Shown in pieces: positions 8,395 through 17,983 of a stretch of 64,000 nucleotides of DNA. The translations under genes and the position numbers were made by a program. The stretch is from Thalassotalea_H sp040779345 (GTDB lineage: Bacteria; Pseudomonadota; Gammaproteobacteria; Enterobacterales; Alteromonadaceae). The notes beneath the pieces are model-generated. The model ran no database searches. It saw only the letters and a list, made by a program, of their open reading frames with translations, and was not told where the DNA came from. The stretch lies in contig JBFONU010000001.1 of NCBI GenBank assembly GCA_040779345.1, positions 124,001 to 188,000 on the forward strand. The letters are read 5' to 3'. Numbering within the stretch: position 1 is the first letter of the stretch; each line of letters starts with the position of its first letter.

Positions 8395-9084
8395 ATGAAA
8401 GTGTTATGGCAAAATTACTCAACCAAGTTTTTAGCTATTTCTGCTCGTGAGCAATATTTAGTTTTATTAACGGGGTTGTTTGTTATAGTTTTTCTCTTCT
8501 TTAATTTAATGATTGATGAACAACTCACGAATATAAAAAAATTGGATACAAAGCTTTCGCAAACTAAAAGTAGTATCCAATCATCTCAAACAACCATTGA
8601 TATTCTTCAGCAATCCTTGGCAACAGATCCTAATGTTGCGATAAACAAGCAAATTGCTCAGTACGAGAAAAAGCTTTCTTCGGTTAACAGCGAACTCTTA
8701 TTATTAACCTCGGATCTTATTAATCCAATACAAATGCGTTATGCATTAATTGATTTGTTAAAAACCCAACAGTCAGTAACCCTGTTATCTTTTGAAGTTT
8801 TAGCCGCTGAGCCTATGGTGTCGGAAAAACAACAGACACAAGCGAACAATGATGAAGAGAAAAATAGCAACAGTGAGCAGTCACTTACTTTATATAAGCA
8901 CGGAATTAGGTTGAAGTTAAAAGGGAGTTATTTTCAATTAAGAGATTATTTAGCTCAGTTAGAAAAAATGCAGTGGACGTTTTTTTGGCAAACATTTGAT
9001 TATCAATTGATTGAATACCCAAACAGTGAATTAAGTATTGAAATGTATAGCTTGAGTACCAAGCGGGAGTTTGTCGGTGTATAA
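8395..9084 (+). CDS. mshJ: MSHA biogenesis protein MshJ (PilO-like)
   Basis: A 229-residue bitopic protein with a membrane helix at about 22-40, a coiled coil (about 45-100) and a periplasmic ferredoxin-like domain. The layout is that of PilO/GspM. A GGAGG site lies just before the ATG. The central EKQQTQANNDEEKNSNSEQ stretch is a polar linker. It lies between the PilN-like gene and mshK as in other msh clusters, and its end overlaps the likely mshK start by 8 bp. Confidence 0.83.
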   Translation: MKVLWQNYSTKFLAISAREQYLVLLTGLFVIVFLFFNLMIDEQLTNIKKLDTKLSQTKSSIQSSQTTIDILQQSLATDPNVAINKQIAQYEKKLSSVNSELLLLTSDLINPIQMRYALIDLLKTQQSVTLLSFEVLAAEPMVSEKQQTQANNDEEKNSNSEQSLTLYKHGIRLKLKGSYFQLRDYLAQLEKMQWTFFWQTFDYQLIEYPNSELSIEMYSLSTKREFVGV

Positions 9085-9394
9085 ATTCTGTTTGATTGTT
9101 TTGTTATTGTTTGCCTATCAGGTTTTTGCACAGTCGGCAGACCCCACTAAACCTTTTAGCTATTCAGTAAGTTCATCTTCAAAAACGGTGAAAAAAGCCG
9201 AGCTCGTTTTACAAACTATCGTAGAAAGTGGCGAAGAGAAAAGAGTAGTGATTAACGGTCAGTTACTTAGTGTTGGAGATCGTATTCTTCAATATAAACT
9301 AGCAAAGATAACAAGTCGCTATGCGCTTTTGTCTTCTCCTGAAAAAAACATGAAGTTGTCATTGTTTTCACTAGTCGTGGTAAAATCCAAATGA
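9077..9394 (+). CDS. mshK: MSHA biogenesis protein MshK (PilP-like)
   Basis: A small exported protein of about 105 residues. It has a signal peptide (residues 1-18, ending VFA), a DPTKPF motif and a C-terminal HR-like domain with VINGQLLSVGDRI. PilP/GspC-type proteins of this kind connect the inner platform to the secretin. Two starts are possible: TTG at 9071 and GTG at 9077. The GGGAG at 9065-9069 is correctly spaced only for the GTG. The stop codon overlaps the mshL start by 4 bases (ATGA). Confidence 0.8.
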   Translation: MYKFCLIVLLLFAYQVFAQSADPTKPFSYSVSSSSKTVKKAELVLQTIVESGEEKRVVINGQLLSVGDRILQYKLAKITSRYALLSSPEKNMKLSLFSLVVVKSK

Positions 9395-11109
9395 AAAGAA
9401 AAATAGCGATGAATATGTCTATAAAAAGTTTTTATCTCCCTCTGCTCTGTGTCTTTATCAGTAGTTGTCAAAGTGTGCCTTCGCAACCCACTGTGGTTAA
9501 AAACGAGTTAGATAGTGCAATTGCGCAATCGAGTCAACAAAAAGCGCCAAAGCCTTTGACGAGTGTACCTTCTTTAGTGCAACAAGAATTAATGCAAGAA
9601 AGCATCAGTCAAGCACGTCAAGGATTGTTAGCTGAAAAACGATTAGAAATTGCTGCCAGTCAAGTAGACGCTCAAGCCTTTTTTGCGGCACTAGTTCAAG
9701 ATTCATCATTTAGTGTGGCGGTACACCCTGAAGTATCAGGTGCGATCACGTTAAACCTTAAAGATGTCACTTTAGATGAAACGCTTAAGGTCATCGAAGA
9801 ACTCTACGGGTATCAAATTCGTAAACAAGGCAAAGTGATTCAAGTTTATCCTGCGGGGATCCGCACTGAAACTATTCCATTAAATTATTTGTTCGTGAAA
9901 CGCTTTGGCACATCAAGCACTCGTATCAATTCGGGTGGCGTTTCTGAAAACGATCCGAATAATGGCGGAGGCAGAAATGGCAACAGTAATGGGGGCAATA
10001 ACAATAATCGCTCAAATAATGGTGGAAATAACAACCAAAATGGCCAACAAGGAAGTCAAAATGGCAGTAGCGGGATCAATATTTATACGGAGAATGAATC
10101 TGATTTTTGGGCGGAATTAAAAGAAACGTTAAGCTCTTTAATTGGAGAAGCTGATGGACGTTCAGTGATTGTTTCTCCACAAGCGGGCTTAGTGACGGTT
10201 AGAGCGTTACCTCATGAAATAAGCGCCGTGAAAAAATTTATTAACGACACACAAGAGCACTTGCGCCGACAAGTGATTATTGAAGCGAAAATTTTAGAAG
10301 TAACACTGAATGATGATTATCAACAAGGTATTGAGTGGAATAGTGTTCTAGGACATATTGGCAGTACTGATTTTGAATTTGTGACTAATGGGAAAATTTT
10401 GAATAACCCCATTTCGGCGGCCATTGGAGGGTTAACCGGAATTGGTTTTCAAAATGCAGATTTTTCAGGAGTCATTAACTTACTTTCTACACAAGGTAAT
10501 GTACAGGTATTGTCTAGCCCAAGGATCACAGCGACAAATAATCAAAAAGCGGTGATTAAAGTGGGTGAAGATGAGTACTTTGTCACCGAAGTTTCTAGTA
10601 CCACAACCACGGGCACTGCGACAACAACAACACCAGAAGTTCAATTAACTCCATTTTTCTCTGGTATCGCGCTTGATGTCACGCCACAAATTGATGAGCA
10701 TGGTGAGGTTATTCTCCATATTCATCCGTCAGTAACAATAACCGATGAACAATCAAAAACCATTCGATTAGGTGATGAAGACTTTACCTTGCCTTTAGCA
10801 CAAAGTAGTGTGCGAGAGTCTGATACTATCATTCGGGCTAATTCTGGTGAAATAGTTGTGATTGGTGGGTTGATAGAAACACGTAAAGTTGACTTAGAAT
10901 CAAAAACCCCTTTGTTAGGGGATATTCCTTTTATGGGGGAATTGTTTAAAAGCAAAAGCCAAACGACCCAGAAAAAAGAATTAATTATTATGCTAAAACC
11001 CATTGTTATTGGACAGAATACGTGGAAAAACCAGTTAAAGGATGCAAGAGCATTATTAAAAGAATGGTTTCCTGAAGAAGAGCAAATTCAAAAAGCCGCG
11101 CAGCAATAA
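9391..11109 (+). CDS. mshL: MSHA outer-membrane secretin MshL
   Basis: A 572-residue secretin lipoprotein that forms the outer-membrane pore for the pilus. A lipobox ending ISSC at about residue 26 marks the lipid-attached Cys. STN/N0-like domains lie at about 85-160, then a striking Gly/Asn-rich linker (about 183-229), then N-domains and the secretin barrel (about 270-555). The secretin signature is in the VPLLGDIP-like region, here TPLLGDIPFMGELF. The Asn-rich linker is longer than I would expect. It starts within the last codons of mshK. Confidence 0.93.
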   Translation: MKRKIAMNMSIKSFYLPLLCVFISSCQSVPSQPTVVKNELDSAIAQSSQQKAPKPLTSVPSLVQQELMQESISQARQGLLAEKRLEIAASQVDAQAFFAALVQDSSFSVAVHPEVSGAITLNLKDVTLDETLKVIEELYGYQIRKQGKVIQVYPAGIRTETIPLNYLFVKRFGTSSTRINSGGVSENDPNNGGGRNGNSNGGNNNNRSNNGGNNNQNGQQGSQNGSSGINIYTENESDFWAELKETLSSLIGEADGRSVIVSPQAGLVTVRALPHEISAVKKFINDTQEHLRRQVIIEAKILEVTLNDDYQQGIEWNSVLGHIGSTDFEFVTNGKILNNPISAAIGGLTGIGFQNADFSGVINLLSTQGNVQVLSSPRITATNNQKAVIKVGEDEYFVTEVSSTTTTGTATTTTPEVQLTPFFSGIALDVTPQIDEHGEVILHIHPSVTITDEQSKTIRLGDEDFTLPLAQSSVRESDTIIRANSGEIVVIGGLIETRKVDLESKTPLLGDIPFMGELFKSKSQTTQKKELIIMLKPIVIGQNTWKNQLKDARALLKEWFPEEEQIQKAAQQ

Positions 11110-11140
11110 TTCGCGGGAAGGTAGGCAGGGTAACTCAATT

Positions 11141-12043
11141 ATGTATTTATATCATTTTGGTTTAAAAGAGTTGCCCTTTACACTGACCCCAAACACAAAT
11201 TTTTATTTGGGTTTAGAGCCCCATAATGAAGCTTTAGAGGTGCTAACCACAGCATTGAAAACCGGTGAAGGTTTTATAAAAGTTGTTGGTGAAGTCGGCA
11301 CAGGGAAAACACTATTATGTCGCAAATTGCTTAATGAAATTCCTGAGCACTTTGTGACCGCTTATATTCCTAATCCTTACTTAAAACCTGATGAGCTTCG
11401 ACGCGCTGTGGCGGTTGAGTTAGGGGTTAAACAAGCACAACGGATGTCCGTACAATTACTAACACAACGCATCCAGCAACGTTTACTTGAACTACATAGT
11501 CAAGGTCACTCCGTGGTATTGATTTTAGATGAAGCGCAAGCATTACCTGCGGAAAGCTTAGAAGCGTTAAGGTTATTTACTAATTTAGAAACAGAAACGC
11601 GAAAACTCTTACAAGTGGTACTTTTTGCTCAACCAGAGCTAGATCAGCGTTTAAATGAATCCGCTTTTCGACAATTAAAACAGCGTATTACTTTTTCTTA
11701 TAAGCTTCGAGCCATGAATAACAGTGAAGTAGAAAGCTATATTCAGCACAGATTAATGATTGCTGGCTACAAAGGAGCAGCCTTGTTTAATCATAAATTG
11801 TGTAGAAAAATTGCGAAAATATCAAAAGGGATCCCCCGCTTAGTAAACATTTTATGCCACAAAATGCTGATGCTAAGTTATGGTCAAGGACAATTCCATA
11901 TTACCGCCAAACACTTAAAAATAGCCAGTGATGATACTGAAGCTACGGTGGATCAACGTCATAACGTTTTATTGATTACTAGTGTTGGCTGTTCAATTTG
12001 TTTGCTTGCTTTTATCGCTTATTATTACGGGGTTTTACGATGA
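11141..12043 (+). CDS. mshM: MSHA biogenesis ATPase MshM (ExeA-like AAA protein)
   Basis: A 300-residue AAA+ ATPase of the ExeA/GspA type. Walker A is GEVGTGKTLL (about 49-58), Walker B is LILDEAQAL (about 128-136), and a C-terminal membrane helix covers about 273-295. ExeA-like proteins help place the secretin, often with a peptidoglycan-binding partner. It begins with the characteristic YLYHFGLKELPFTLTPN stretch. Its stop overlaps the mshN start by ATGA. Confidence 0.93.
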   Translation: MYLYHFGLKELPFTLTPNTNFYLGLEPHNEALEVLTTALKTGEGFIKVVGEVGTGKTLLCRKLLNEIPEHFVTAYIPNPYLKPDELRRAVAVELGVKQAQRMSVQLLTQRIQQRLLELHSQGHSVVLILDEAQALPAESLEALRLFTNLETETRKLLQVVLFAQPELDQRLNESAFRQLKQRITFSYKLRAMNNSEVESYIQHRLMIAGYKGAALFNHKLCRKIAKISKGIPRLVNILCHKMLMLSYGQGQFHITAKHLKIASDDTEATVDQRHNVLLITSVGCSICLLAFIAYYYGVLR

Positions 12044-13203
12044 GTGTTATCAATCAGATGTTAAAAGATTTAGATAAGCGTCAAGGTGAACAGCAAGGCA
12101 CAGCGACGAATCAAGTCTTAATCAACAGAACTCGTTCACCAATAAAGTTGGTTGTTATTATTACGTTAATTGTAATTGCTATTAATGTGTTCGGTATTTT
12201 TGTTTGGCAATTATATAACGAAAATGAAACATTAAAGCTGGAGTCAACTTCATCTCAATTACAGAGAAGTCAGCAAGCAAACCCCTCGGTTAAAGAGGTA
12301 GATACTCGGTTAAAATCTGAAGCTGAACAGCAACATATTAATACGCTCACTCAAGCAGTTAATGCTGAAAAAAATGCGTTAACTTTAACAGGTGAACAGT
12401 TAGCAAACACGCAACAATCACGAGATATAACCGACGATTCTGATGTTAATACAGATGCTAAAGGGGCAGCTAAAGTAAAAAATAGCCCACTTCAAGAGGC
12501 AAGAATTGTTGAAGCTGAAAAAATGGTTAACGAGAATGAAAATACACTAGCTGTTAAGGAAGTAAAGCGACCTATCAATAATGGAAGTGTCACGGTTGAT
12601 AAACCGACATTATCTATCTCAAGAAAACAGCTCTCAGCAAGTGAACTCGCAGCACAAAAAGTATCTCAAGCCGAACAAGCGTTAGTGGATAATGACTTTA
12701 GCAAAGCGGAAAAATTATTTGAAGATGTGTTGTTGGTAAGCCCTGAGCATAAAACGGCACGAAAACAATTAGCCGCATTATGGTTTGGCAGGCAATTATA
12801 TCAAGCAGCAATTAACCTGTTATCTCAAGGGATCCAGCTGAGTCCACAAGATAGCGAATTTCGTTTAATGAAAGCTCGTATATACTTAAAACAAGGCCAA
12901 GTGGCTGAAGCGGTGAATACGCTTAAAGCATTACCAACTGTGAAGAGCACCGAATATCAGGCGCTATTAGCCAGTAATGCACAACAAGTATCCGAATTCG
13001 ATGTGGCAATAAGCGCTTATCAGCGTTTAACAAGCCTTGAGCCAAATGTTGCACGCTGGTGGCTTGGATTGGCGGTAGGCTATGATAGTAACAGTAACTT
13101 TGAACTTGCGAAAAGTGCTTATCGTCAAGCTTTAGATAGCAATGAACTTTCTGAAAACGCCCAGCAGTTTGCACGACAGCGTCTTCAAGCATTAGGAGAA
13201 TAG
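12040..13203 (+). CDS. mshN: MSHA biogenesis TPR protein MshN
   Basis: About 387 residues. It starts MSVINQMLKDLDKRQ, a peptide shared by MshN and GspB/ExeB-type proteins. A membrane helix (about 36-57) is followed by a long polar linker and C-terminal tetratricopeptide repeats (about 205-385). The same frame is open further upstream to 11998, but ATG at 12040 gives the conserved start and the usual 4-base overlap with mshM. It probably acts in the periplasm with MshM and MshL during pilus assembly. Confidence 0.9.
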   Translation: MSVINQMLKDLDKRQGEQQGTATNQVLINRTRSPIKLVVIITLIVIAINVFGIFVWQLYNENETLKLESTSSQLQRSQQANPSVKEVDTRLKSEAEQQHINTLTQAVNAEKNALTLTGEQLANTQQSRDITDDSDVNTDAKGAAKVKNSPLQEARIVEAEKMVNENENTLAVKEVKRPINNGSVTVDKPTLSISRKQLSASELAAQKVSQAEQALVDNDFSKAEKLFEDVLLVSPEHKTARKQLAALWFGRQLYQAAINLLSQGIQLSPQDSEFRLMKARIYLKQGQVAEAVNTLKALPTVKSTEYQALLASNAQQVSEFDVAISAYQRLTSLEPNVARWWLGLAVGYDSNSNFELAKSAYRQALDSNELSENAQQFARQRLQALGE

Positions 13204-13208
13204 TTAAC

Positions 13209-14924
13209 ATGGCGGCACCTAAATTAAAAATGCGCCTTGGTGATTTGCTGGTTCATGAGCATATCATCTCTAATGAGCAGTTAATGCAAGCACTGAATAG
13301 TCAAAAGTCGACGGGGCGAAAGCTTGGCGACACCTTGATTGAACTAGGACATATTGCAGAACGCCAATTACTTGAATTTTTGGCTCAACAGCTTGATGTG
13401 CCTTTTTTAGACATTAGCCAACGAAGAATTCCAGCCGAAGTTGCCAAGTTATTACCTGAAGTGCATGCACGACGTTTACGCGCATTAATCATCGAAGATC
13501 AAGGTGATGCTGTTTTATTAGGAATGAGCGATCCTGCTGACTTAGGCGGTTTAGATCAGTTAGAACAAATGCTTGCACCTAAAGCATTAAAACTTGCCGT
13601 TGTGATGGAATCTCAGCTTTATGAGGCATTTGATGGCTTATATCGAAGAACTGCTGATATTGAATCTTTTGCCAGTCAATTAGAAGAAGAATACGAACAA
13701 AGCACAGACTTTGACTTAAGCACCTCATTTATAGATGAAGGTGGAGATGCCACTGTTGGTAAATTATTACAATCGGTGTTTGAAGATGCAGTACAAATGC
13801 GCGCCTCAGATATTCATATTGAGCCAGATGAAAACCTCTTACGTATTCGCCAACGTATTGATGGTGTTTTGCAAGAAAATATTTTAAAAGAGAATAAAAT
13901 AGCCTCCGCTATGGTCTTGCGATTAAAGCTAATGGCGGGATTAGATATTTCAGAAAAACGTCTACCACAAGATGGACGTTTTAATTTGAAAATAAAAGGG
14001 CATTCAATTGATGTTCGTATGTCTACTATGCCCGTTCAGCATGGTGAATCAGTGGTCATGCGTTTACTCGATCAGTCAGCCGGTTTATTGTCGCTTGATG
14101 AAACAGGTATGCCAGCTGATTTAGTTGCTAGAGTGAGGCATCAAATATCTCGTCCTCATGGCATGGTGCTAGTAACAGGCCCAACAGGTAGTGGTAAAAC
14201 TACAACACTGTATGGTGCGTTAAGTGAATTAAATCAATCAACTAAAAAAATTATCACCGTTGAAGACCCTGTTGAATATCGCTTACCACGCATTAACCAA
14301 GTTCAAGTTAACAGTAAAATTGATTTAACTTTTTCAGGCGTATTAAGAACCGCTTTACGCCAAGATCCTGATATTCTTATGGTCGGTGAGATGCGTGATC
14401 ATGAAACGGTTGAAATTGGCTTGCGAGGTGCATTAACCGGACATTTAGTCTTATCAACATTACATACCAATGATGCCATCACCAGTGCTTTACGTTTAAT
14501 GGATATGGGGGCGGCTGGCTTTTTAGTCGGTAGCTCATTAAGAGCCGTGATTGCTCAACGGCTGGTTCGAAAAATATGTGAACATTGTCATGAAGATTAT
14601 CAACCGAGTAGCCAAGAAAAACTTTGGCTAACTCATTTAGCGGGTGATGCTATGCAAAACGCCAGCTTTAAGCAGGGCAAGGGGTGTCAATCTTGTCAAT
14701 ATACCGGCTATCGAGGGCGAATTGGTGTTTTTGAGTTATTAGAAATGAATGAACCTATGATGGCGGCATTAAAACGAGAAGATTCAGAAAAATTTACCGA
14801 GCTTTCTAAAGCGAATCCTACTTTTACCCCACTAGCTGTTTCAGCATTTAATTATGCGTGCCAAGGTATTACCACTGTTGAAGAGGTCTTACGTCTGGTT
14901 GAAATTATTGACGTGAAAGAGTAA
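13209..14924 (+). CDS. mshE: MSHA extension ATPase MshE
   Basis: A 571-residue GspE/PilB-type ATPase that powers pilus extension. The N-terminal MshEN domain carries two tandem c-di-GMP-binding motifs: RLGDLL with L and Q spaced to residue 32, and KLGDTL to Q60. Further on are Walker A GPTGSGKTT (about 324-332), an Asp box, Walker B and a four-Cys zinc site (CEHC about 457-460, CQSC about 496-499). MshE of V. cholerae was the founding example of c-di-GMP binding by this domain, so pilus extension here should also respond to c-di-GMP. Confidence 0.96.
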   Translation: MAAPKLKMRLGDLLVHEHIISNEQLMQALNSQKSTGRKLGDTLIELGHIAERQLLEFLAQQLDVPFLDISQRRIPAEVAKLLPEVHARRLRALIIEDQGDAVLLGMSDPADLGGLDQLEQMLAPKALKLAVVMESQLYEAFDGLYRRTADIESFASQLEEEYEQSTDFDLSTSFIDEGGDATVGKLLQSVFEDAVQMRASDIHIEPDENLLRIRQRIDGVLQENILKENKIASAMVLRLKLMAGLDISEKRLPQDGRFNLKIKGHSIDVRMSTMPVQHGESVVMRLLDQSAGLLSLDETGMPADLVARVRHQISRPHGMVLVTGPTGSGKTTTLYGALSELNQSTKKIITVEDPVEYRLPRINQVQVNSKIDLTFSGVLRTALRQDPDILMVGEMRDHETVEIGLRGALTGHLVLSTLHTNDAITSALRLMDMGAAGFLVGSSLRAVIAQRLVRKICEHCHEDYQPSSQEKLWLTHLAGDAMQNASFKQGKGCQSCQYTGYRGRIGVFELLEMNEPMMAALKREDSEKFTELSKANPTFTPLAVSAFNYACQGITTVEEVLRLVEIIDVKE

Positions 14925-14928
14925 CCCA

Positions 14929-16170
14929 ATGGCAGACTTTAGCTATACCGGCCGAAATCAACAAGGAGCACAAGTCAAAGGTTTCATCGATGCCGCCAAT
15001 TCAAGTGCGGCTGCCGAGCAATTGTCACGTCAGCAAATTATTCCAACATCCATTGAAGAGGCGCAAAAAACCAAGGCATCCTCGACAGATCTCGCGCATG
15101 TCGATATTGGAGACTTATTAGGCTTTTCAGCGATATCTTTAGATGACTTAATCGTTTTTTGCCGTCAAATGTATGCATTGGTTCGCTCTGGCGTGCCGAT
15201 TTTACGTGCGATAAATGGTATGGCTGAGTCGAGCAATTCTCCTAAGTTAAAAGTGGCATTAGCTGAAATAGCGACACAATTAGAAGGCGGGTATGAGCTT
15301 TCCTCGGCATTACATCAACATCCTAAGTTATTCTCACCGCTGTTTGTTTCTTTGGTTCATGTCGGGGAAAATACAGGGAAATTAGATGATGCTTTTATTA
15401 AACTTGCTAGTTATTTTGAGCGAGAGCAAGATACAAGAAAACGCATTAAAACCGCATTACGCTACCCTTCTTTTGTGTTGGCTGCGATAGCCATTGCGAT
15501 AGTTATTTTAAATATTTTTGTTATTCCAACTTTTGCCAATATGTTTTCAAAACTCGGGGCTGATTTGCCTTGGGCGACCAAAGCGCTAATTTCGAGCTCA
15601 AATTTTTTCTTAGATTATTGGCCATATCTATTCGTTGCGTTTGTCGGGATTTTTTTTGGTATTCGCGCTTATTTGAAAACAGATAAAGGGTTGTATCAAT
15701 GGGATCGCTTTAAAACTAAAATGCCTATTGTTGGTTCTATTATCGAAAGATCTATCTTGTCTCGTTTTTCTCATAGCTTTGCGATTGTTTTAAAAGCAGG
15801 GGTTCCTATGACATCTGGCTTATCCTTAGTGTCAGATGCGGTTGATAATACTTTCATGAGTGAAAAAATCATTGCTATGAGAACAGGGATCGAAAGTGGA
15901 GAAAGTTTATTGCGATCAGCGGTTACGAGTAAATTATTTACGCCATTAGTTTTACAAATGATTGCTGTGGGTGAAGAAACGGGTCGAGTAGATGAATTAC
16001 TTGAAGAAGTCGGTGATTATTATGAGCGTGAAGTCGATTATGAGCTGGGTACACTAACGGCCAAAATAGAGCCAATATTAATCGCCATTGTTGCTTCTAT
16101 GGTACTGATCTTAGCACTCGGTATTTTTACCCCTATGTGGGATATGATGTCGGCGTTTAAAGGTAAGTAA
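14929..16170 (+). CDS. mshG: MSHA inner-membrane platform protein MshG
   Basis: A 413-residue PilC/GspF-type polytopic protein with two copies of the T2SS-F domain (about 70-195 and 275-400) and three main membrane segments (about 170-200, 220-245, 378-400). The FCRQMYALVRSGVPI and VGEETGRVDELLEEV motifs are typical. It forms the inner-membrane base on which the ATPase acts. It follows mshE by 4 bp and overlaps mshF by one base (TAATG). Confidence 0.95.
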   Translation: MADFSYTGRNQQGAQVKGFIDAANSSAAAEQLSRQQIIPTSIEEAQKTKASSTDLAHVDIGDLLGFSAISLDDLIVFCRQMYALVRSGVPILRAINGMAESSNSPKLKVALAEIATQLEGGYELSSALHQHPKLFSPLFVSLVHVGENTGKLDDAFIKLASYFEREQDTRKRIKTALRYPSFVLAAIAIAIVILNIFVIPTFANMFSKLGADLPWATKALISSSNFFLDYWPYLFVAFVGIFFGIRAYLKTDKGLYQWDRFKTKMPIVGSIIERSILSRFSHSFAIVLKAGVPMTSGLSLVSDAVDNTFMSEKIIAMRTGIESGESLLRSAVTSKLFTPLVLQMIAVGEETGRVDELLEEVGDYYEREVDYELGTLTAKIEPILIAIVASMVLILALGIFTPMWDMMSAFKGK

Positions 16171-16682
16171 TGTCAAACCAAGCCGAGTTAAATAGCCGTG
16201 AAAAAACACTCGGGGAGAATGTGGTTATCATTGTCTTGATTGCTATTTTGATGTCGAGTTTTTTATATTATTTTTTTAAGCAAGAACAGCAGTTAACTAC
16301 AGTGGGCTTTGATGCCATGGCACGCAAGTTTTCGTCAAGTGTAATGGGAATAAGAGCACAGTGGTATATGGACGGCCAACCAGACGAAGTGATCATTAAA
16401 GAGAATCATCAGAGTACTGTGGTACTCAAGGTTAATAAAAATGGCTGGGTTGATTTAGGCAATGAACATAACTGTCAAAAAATATGGCTAGCGATTATGG
16501 CAACAGAACTTAGCTTTATGAATCAACCGATTGCCGTTTTAAGTATCAATTCAGCGACGAAAGGCGAGGGAAATAAAAATACTCGTTATGTGGGGAATGT
16601 TTGCCGCTACAGTTTACCAAGCGGTGAAAGTTTCGATTACCAGCTTGAAACAGGGACAGTGAGTGAAGTTACTATCAGGTAA
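16170..16682 (+). CDS. mshF: MSHA biogenesis protein MshF
   Basis: A 170-residue bitopic protein with a membrane helix at about 18-36 and a small periplasmic domain. The family has no well-defined biochemical role. The call comes from position between mshG and mshB and from size and topology. It ends the biogenesis half of the locus; 154 bp of non-coding sequence follows before the prepilin genes. Confidence 0.8.
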   Translation: MSNQAELNSREKTLGENVVIIVLIAILMSSFLYYFFKQEQQLTTVGFDAMARKFSSSVMGIRAQWYMDGQPDEVIIKENHQSTVVLKVNKNGWVDLGNEHNCQKIWLAIMATELSFMNQPIAVLSINSATKGEGNKNTRYVGNVCRYSLPSGESFDYQLETGTVSEVTIR

Positions 16683-16757
16683 TAAGCTGTAAAAGTCATG
16701 TAAACCCATGAATAATGTCTTGAAAAGGTAAATTATTTACTTGTTATTAACGAATTA

Positions 16758-16772
16758 AGTGACTTAATCACT
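16758..16772. promoter_or_regulatory. Perfect dyad AGTGA-CTTAA-TCACT upstream of mshB
   Basis: A 15-bp perfect inverted repeat (arms of 5, spacer of 5) lies about 65 bp before the mshB start, in the gap where the pilin promoter is expected. TTGTTA at 16741 may be a -35 element, so the dyad would cover the -10 region. It could be a regulator site, but arms of 5 bp can arise by chance in AT-rich DNA. Confidence 0.25.
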
Positions 16773-16836
16773 AAAACGTTGATAGAATCGATTTAATATA
16801 GGATAGTTAAATATAATAAATAACTTAGAGGTTGTT

Positions 16837-17442
16837 ATGAAAAAGCAGTCAGGTTTTACGCTTATTGAATTAGTTATTGTCGTAGTGATATTAGGTTTTT
16901 TAGCGGTAACGGCAATTCCAAAATTTCTTGATTTAACCGATCAAGCAAAACAAGCCAATATTGAAGGTATGGCGGGTGGCTTTGCTACCGCAATTTCTTT
17001 AGCAAGAGCTCAATGGGAAGCTGAAGGTCGACCCAATGATGGTGGAGCAACACCAAAAAATATAGTTAATTATGATGGTGTGAGTTTAGTATTAACCACT
17101 GAAGCTGCCGGTATTCGCCCAGGTTATGTTACAGGGTTATCTGATGGAGCAACATTAGGTGGTGGCTTTGATGCAGCAAATTGTGTTGAAATTTGGCAAA
17201 ATATTTTACAACAACCTCCGGTTGTTTCGGCTACTCTTGCTGACTTGAATGATCCTGACCAGAATGTTCAATATTACGTTACAGAAACTGGAGATCTTGC
17301 AGGCAGTACTTGTTCTTATTACTTGAAAGAAACGTTAGCTAAAAGTAGTGGTAGTTATGTGACTACCAATATAAATACTACTGCAAATTTCTTTACTTAT
17401 CAGCCTGCTAATAGCTCTGTCGCAATTACAATTAATAATTAA
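16837..17442 (+). CDS. mshB: MSHA minor prepilin MshB
   Basis: A 201-residue type IV prepilin. A short leader MKKQSG is followed by FTLIELVIVVVILGFLAVTA, the class-A N-methylation and helix motif, cleaved after Gly6 by the prepilin peptidase (not encoded in this window). The globular part ends without a clear disulfide pair near the C-terminus. MshB is a minor pilin near the major pilin gene in Vibrio and Shewanella. A GAGG site precedes the ATG. Confidence 0.9.
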   Translation: MKKQSGFTLIELVIVVVILGFLAVTAIPKFLDLTDQAKQANIEGMAGGFATAISLARAQWEAEGRPNDGGATPKNIVNYDGVSLVLTTEAAGIRPGYVTGLSDGATLGGGFDAANCVEIWQNILQQPPVVSATLADLNDPDQNVQYYVTETGDLAGSTCSYYLKETLAKSSGSYVTTNINTTANFFTYQPANSSVAITINN

Positions 17443-17474
17443 TACATATTAACTAATTAGATATGAAGGTATAT

Positions 17475-17927
17475 ATGAAAAATTTAACAAATACAAAAGG
17501 TTTCACCCTTATTGAGTTAGTCGTCGTGATCGTTATCTTAGGTATTTTAGCGGCCACCGCTGCGCCTAAGTTTATTGATCTAACCGGCGATGCTAAAGCT
17601 TCAATTGTTGATGGCGTAAGAGGGTCATTAAATTCTGCCGCTGATATGGCACATGCAAAAGCCTTAGTAGAAGGAGAAACTAAAGTAACAGGCTCTGTGA
17701 CTATTGCCGGTAGTGCTGTTACATTAAAATGGGGATGGCCAGATGAAGACTCAATTGCCTCTTTAATTGATTATGATGATGATATTGAGCAGGTTTCAGG
17801 GAGTAATGGTACTTTCCAGCATAAGGATGCATCAACACCTGCATCGTGTGTAGCTGTTTACGAGGATAGTGGTATTACAAATGCTGAAATTAGACCTTCA
17901 ATCACAAGTTCAACAGGTGGTTGTTAG
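17475..17927 (+). CDS. mshA: Major MSHA pilin MshA
   Basis: A prepilin of about 150 residues with leader MKNLTNTKG and mature start FTLIELVVVIVILGILAATA. It has a two-Cys C-terminal loop (Cys near 128 and the last residue), as in type IVa pilins. An ATG at 17463 is also in frame, but AAGG at 17466-17469 is placed for ATG at 17475. It lies 32 bp after mshB and is followed by a strong terminator, which suits a highly expressed major pilin. The adjacent antisense oligosaccharyltransferase gene suggests the pilin may be glycosylated (inference). Confidence 0.9.
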   Translation: MKNLTNTKGFTLIELVVVIVILGILAATAAPKFIDLTGDAKASIVDGVRGSLNSAADMAHAKALVEGETKVTGSVTIAGSAVTLKWGWPDEDSIASLIDYDDDIEQVSGSNGTFQHKDASTPASCVAVYEDSGITNAEIRPSITSSTGGC

Positions 17928-17953
17928 TTGAGGGTTTAGTTTGATGAAAACCA

Positions 17954-17983
17954 AAACCGAGCATTTTGCTCGGTTTTTTGTTT
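17954..17983. terminator. Strong terminator after mshA, probably bidirectional
   Basis: AAAACCGAGCA (17954-17964) pairs with TGCTCGGTTTT (17968-17978), followed by more Ts. The stem is perfect with a 3-nt loop. It lies between the convergent mshA and pglL-like genes, and T-rich sequence follows the stem on both strands. Confidence 0.9.
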
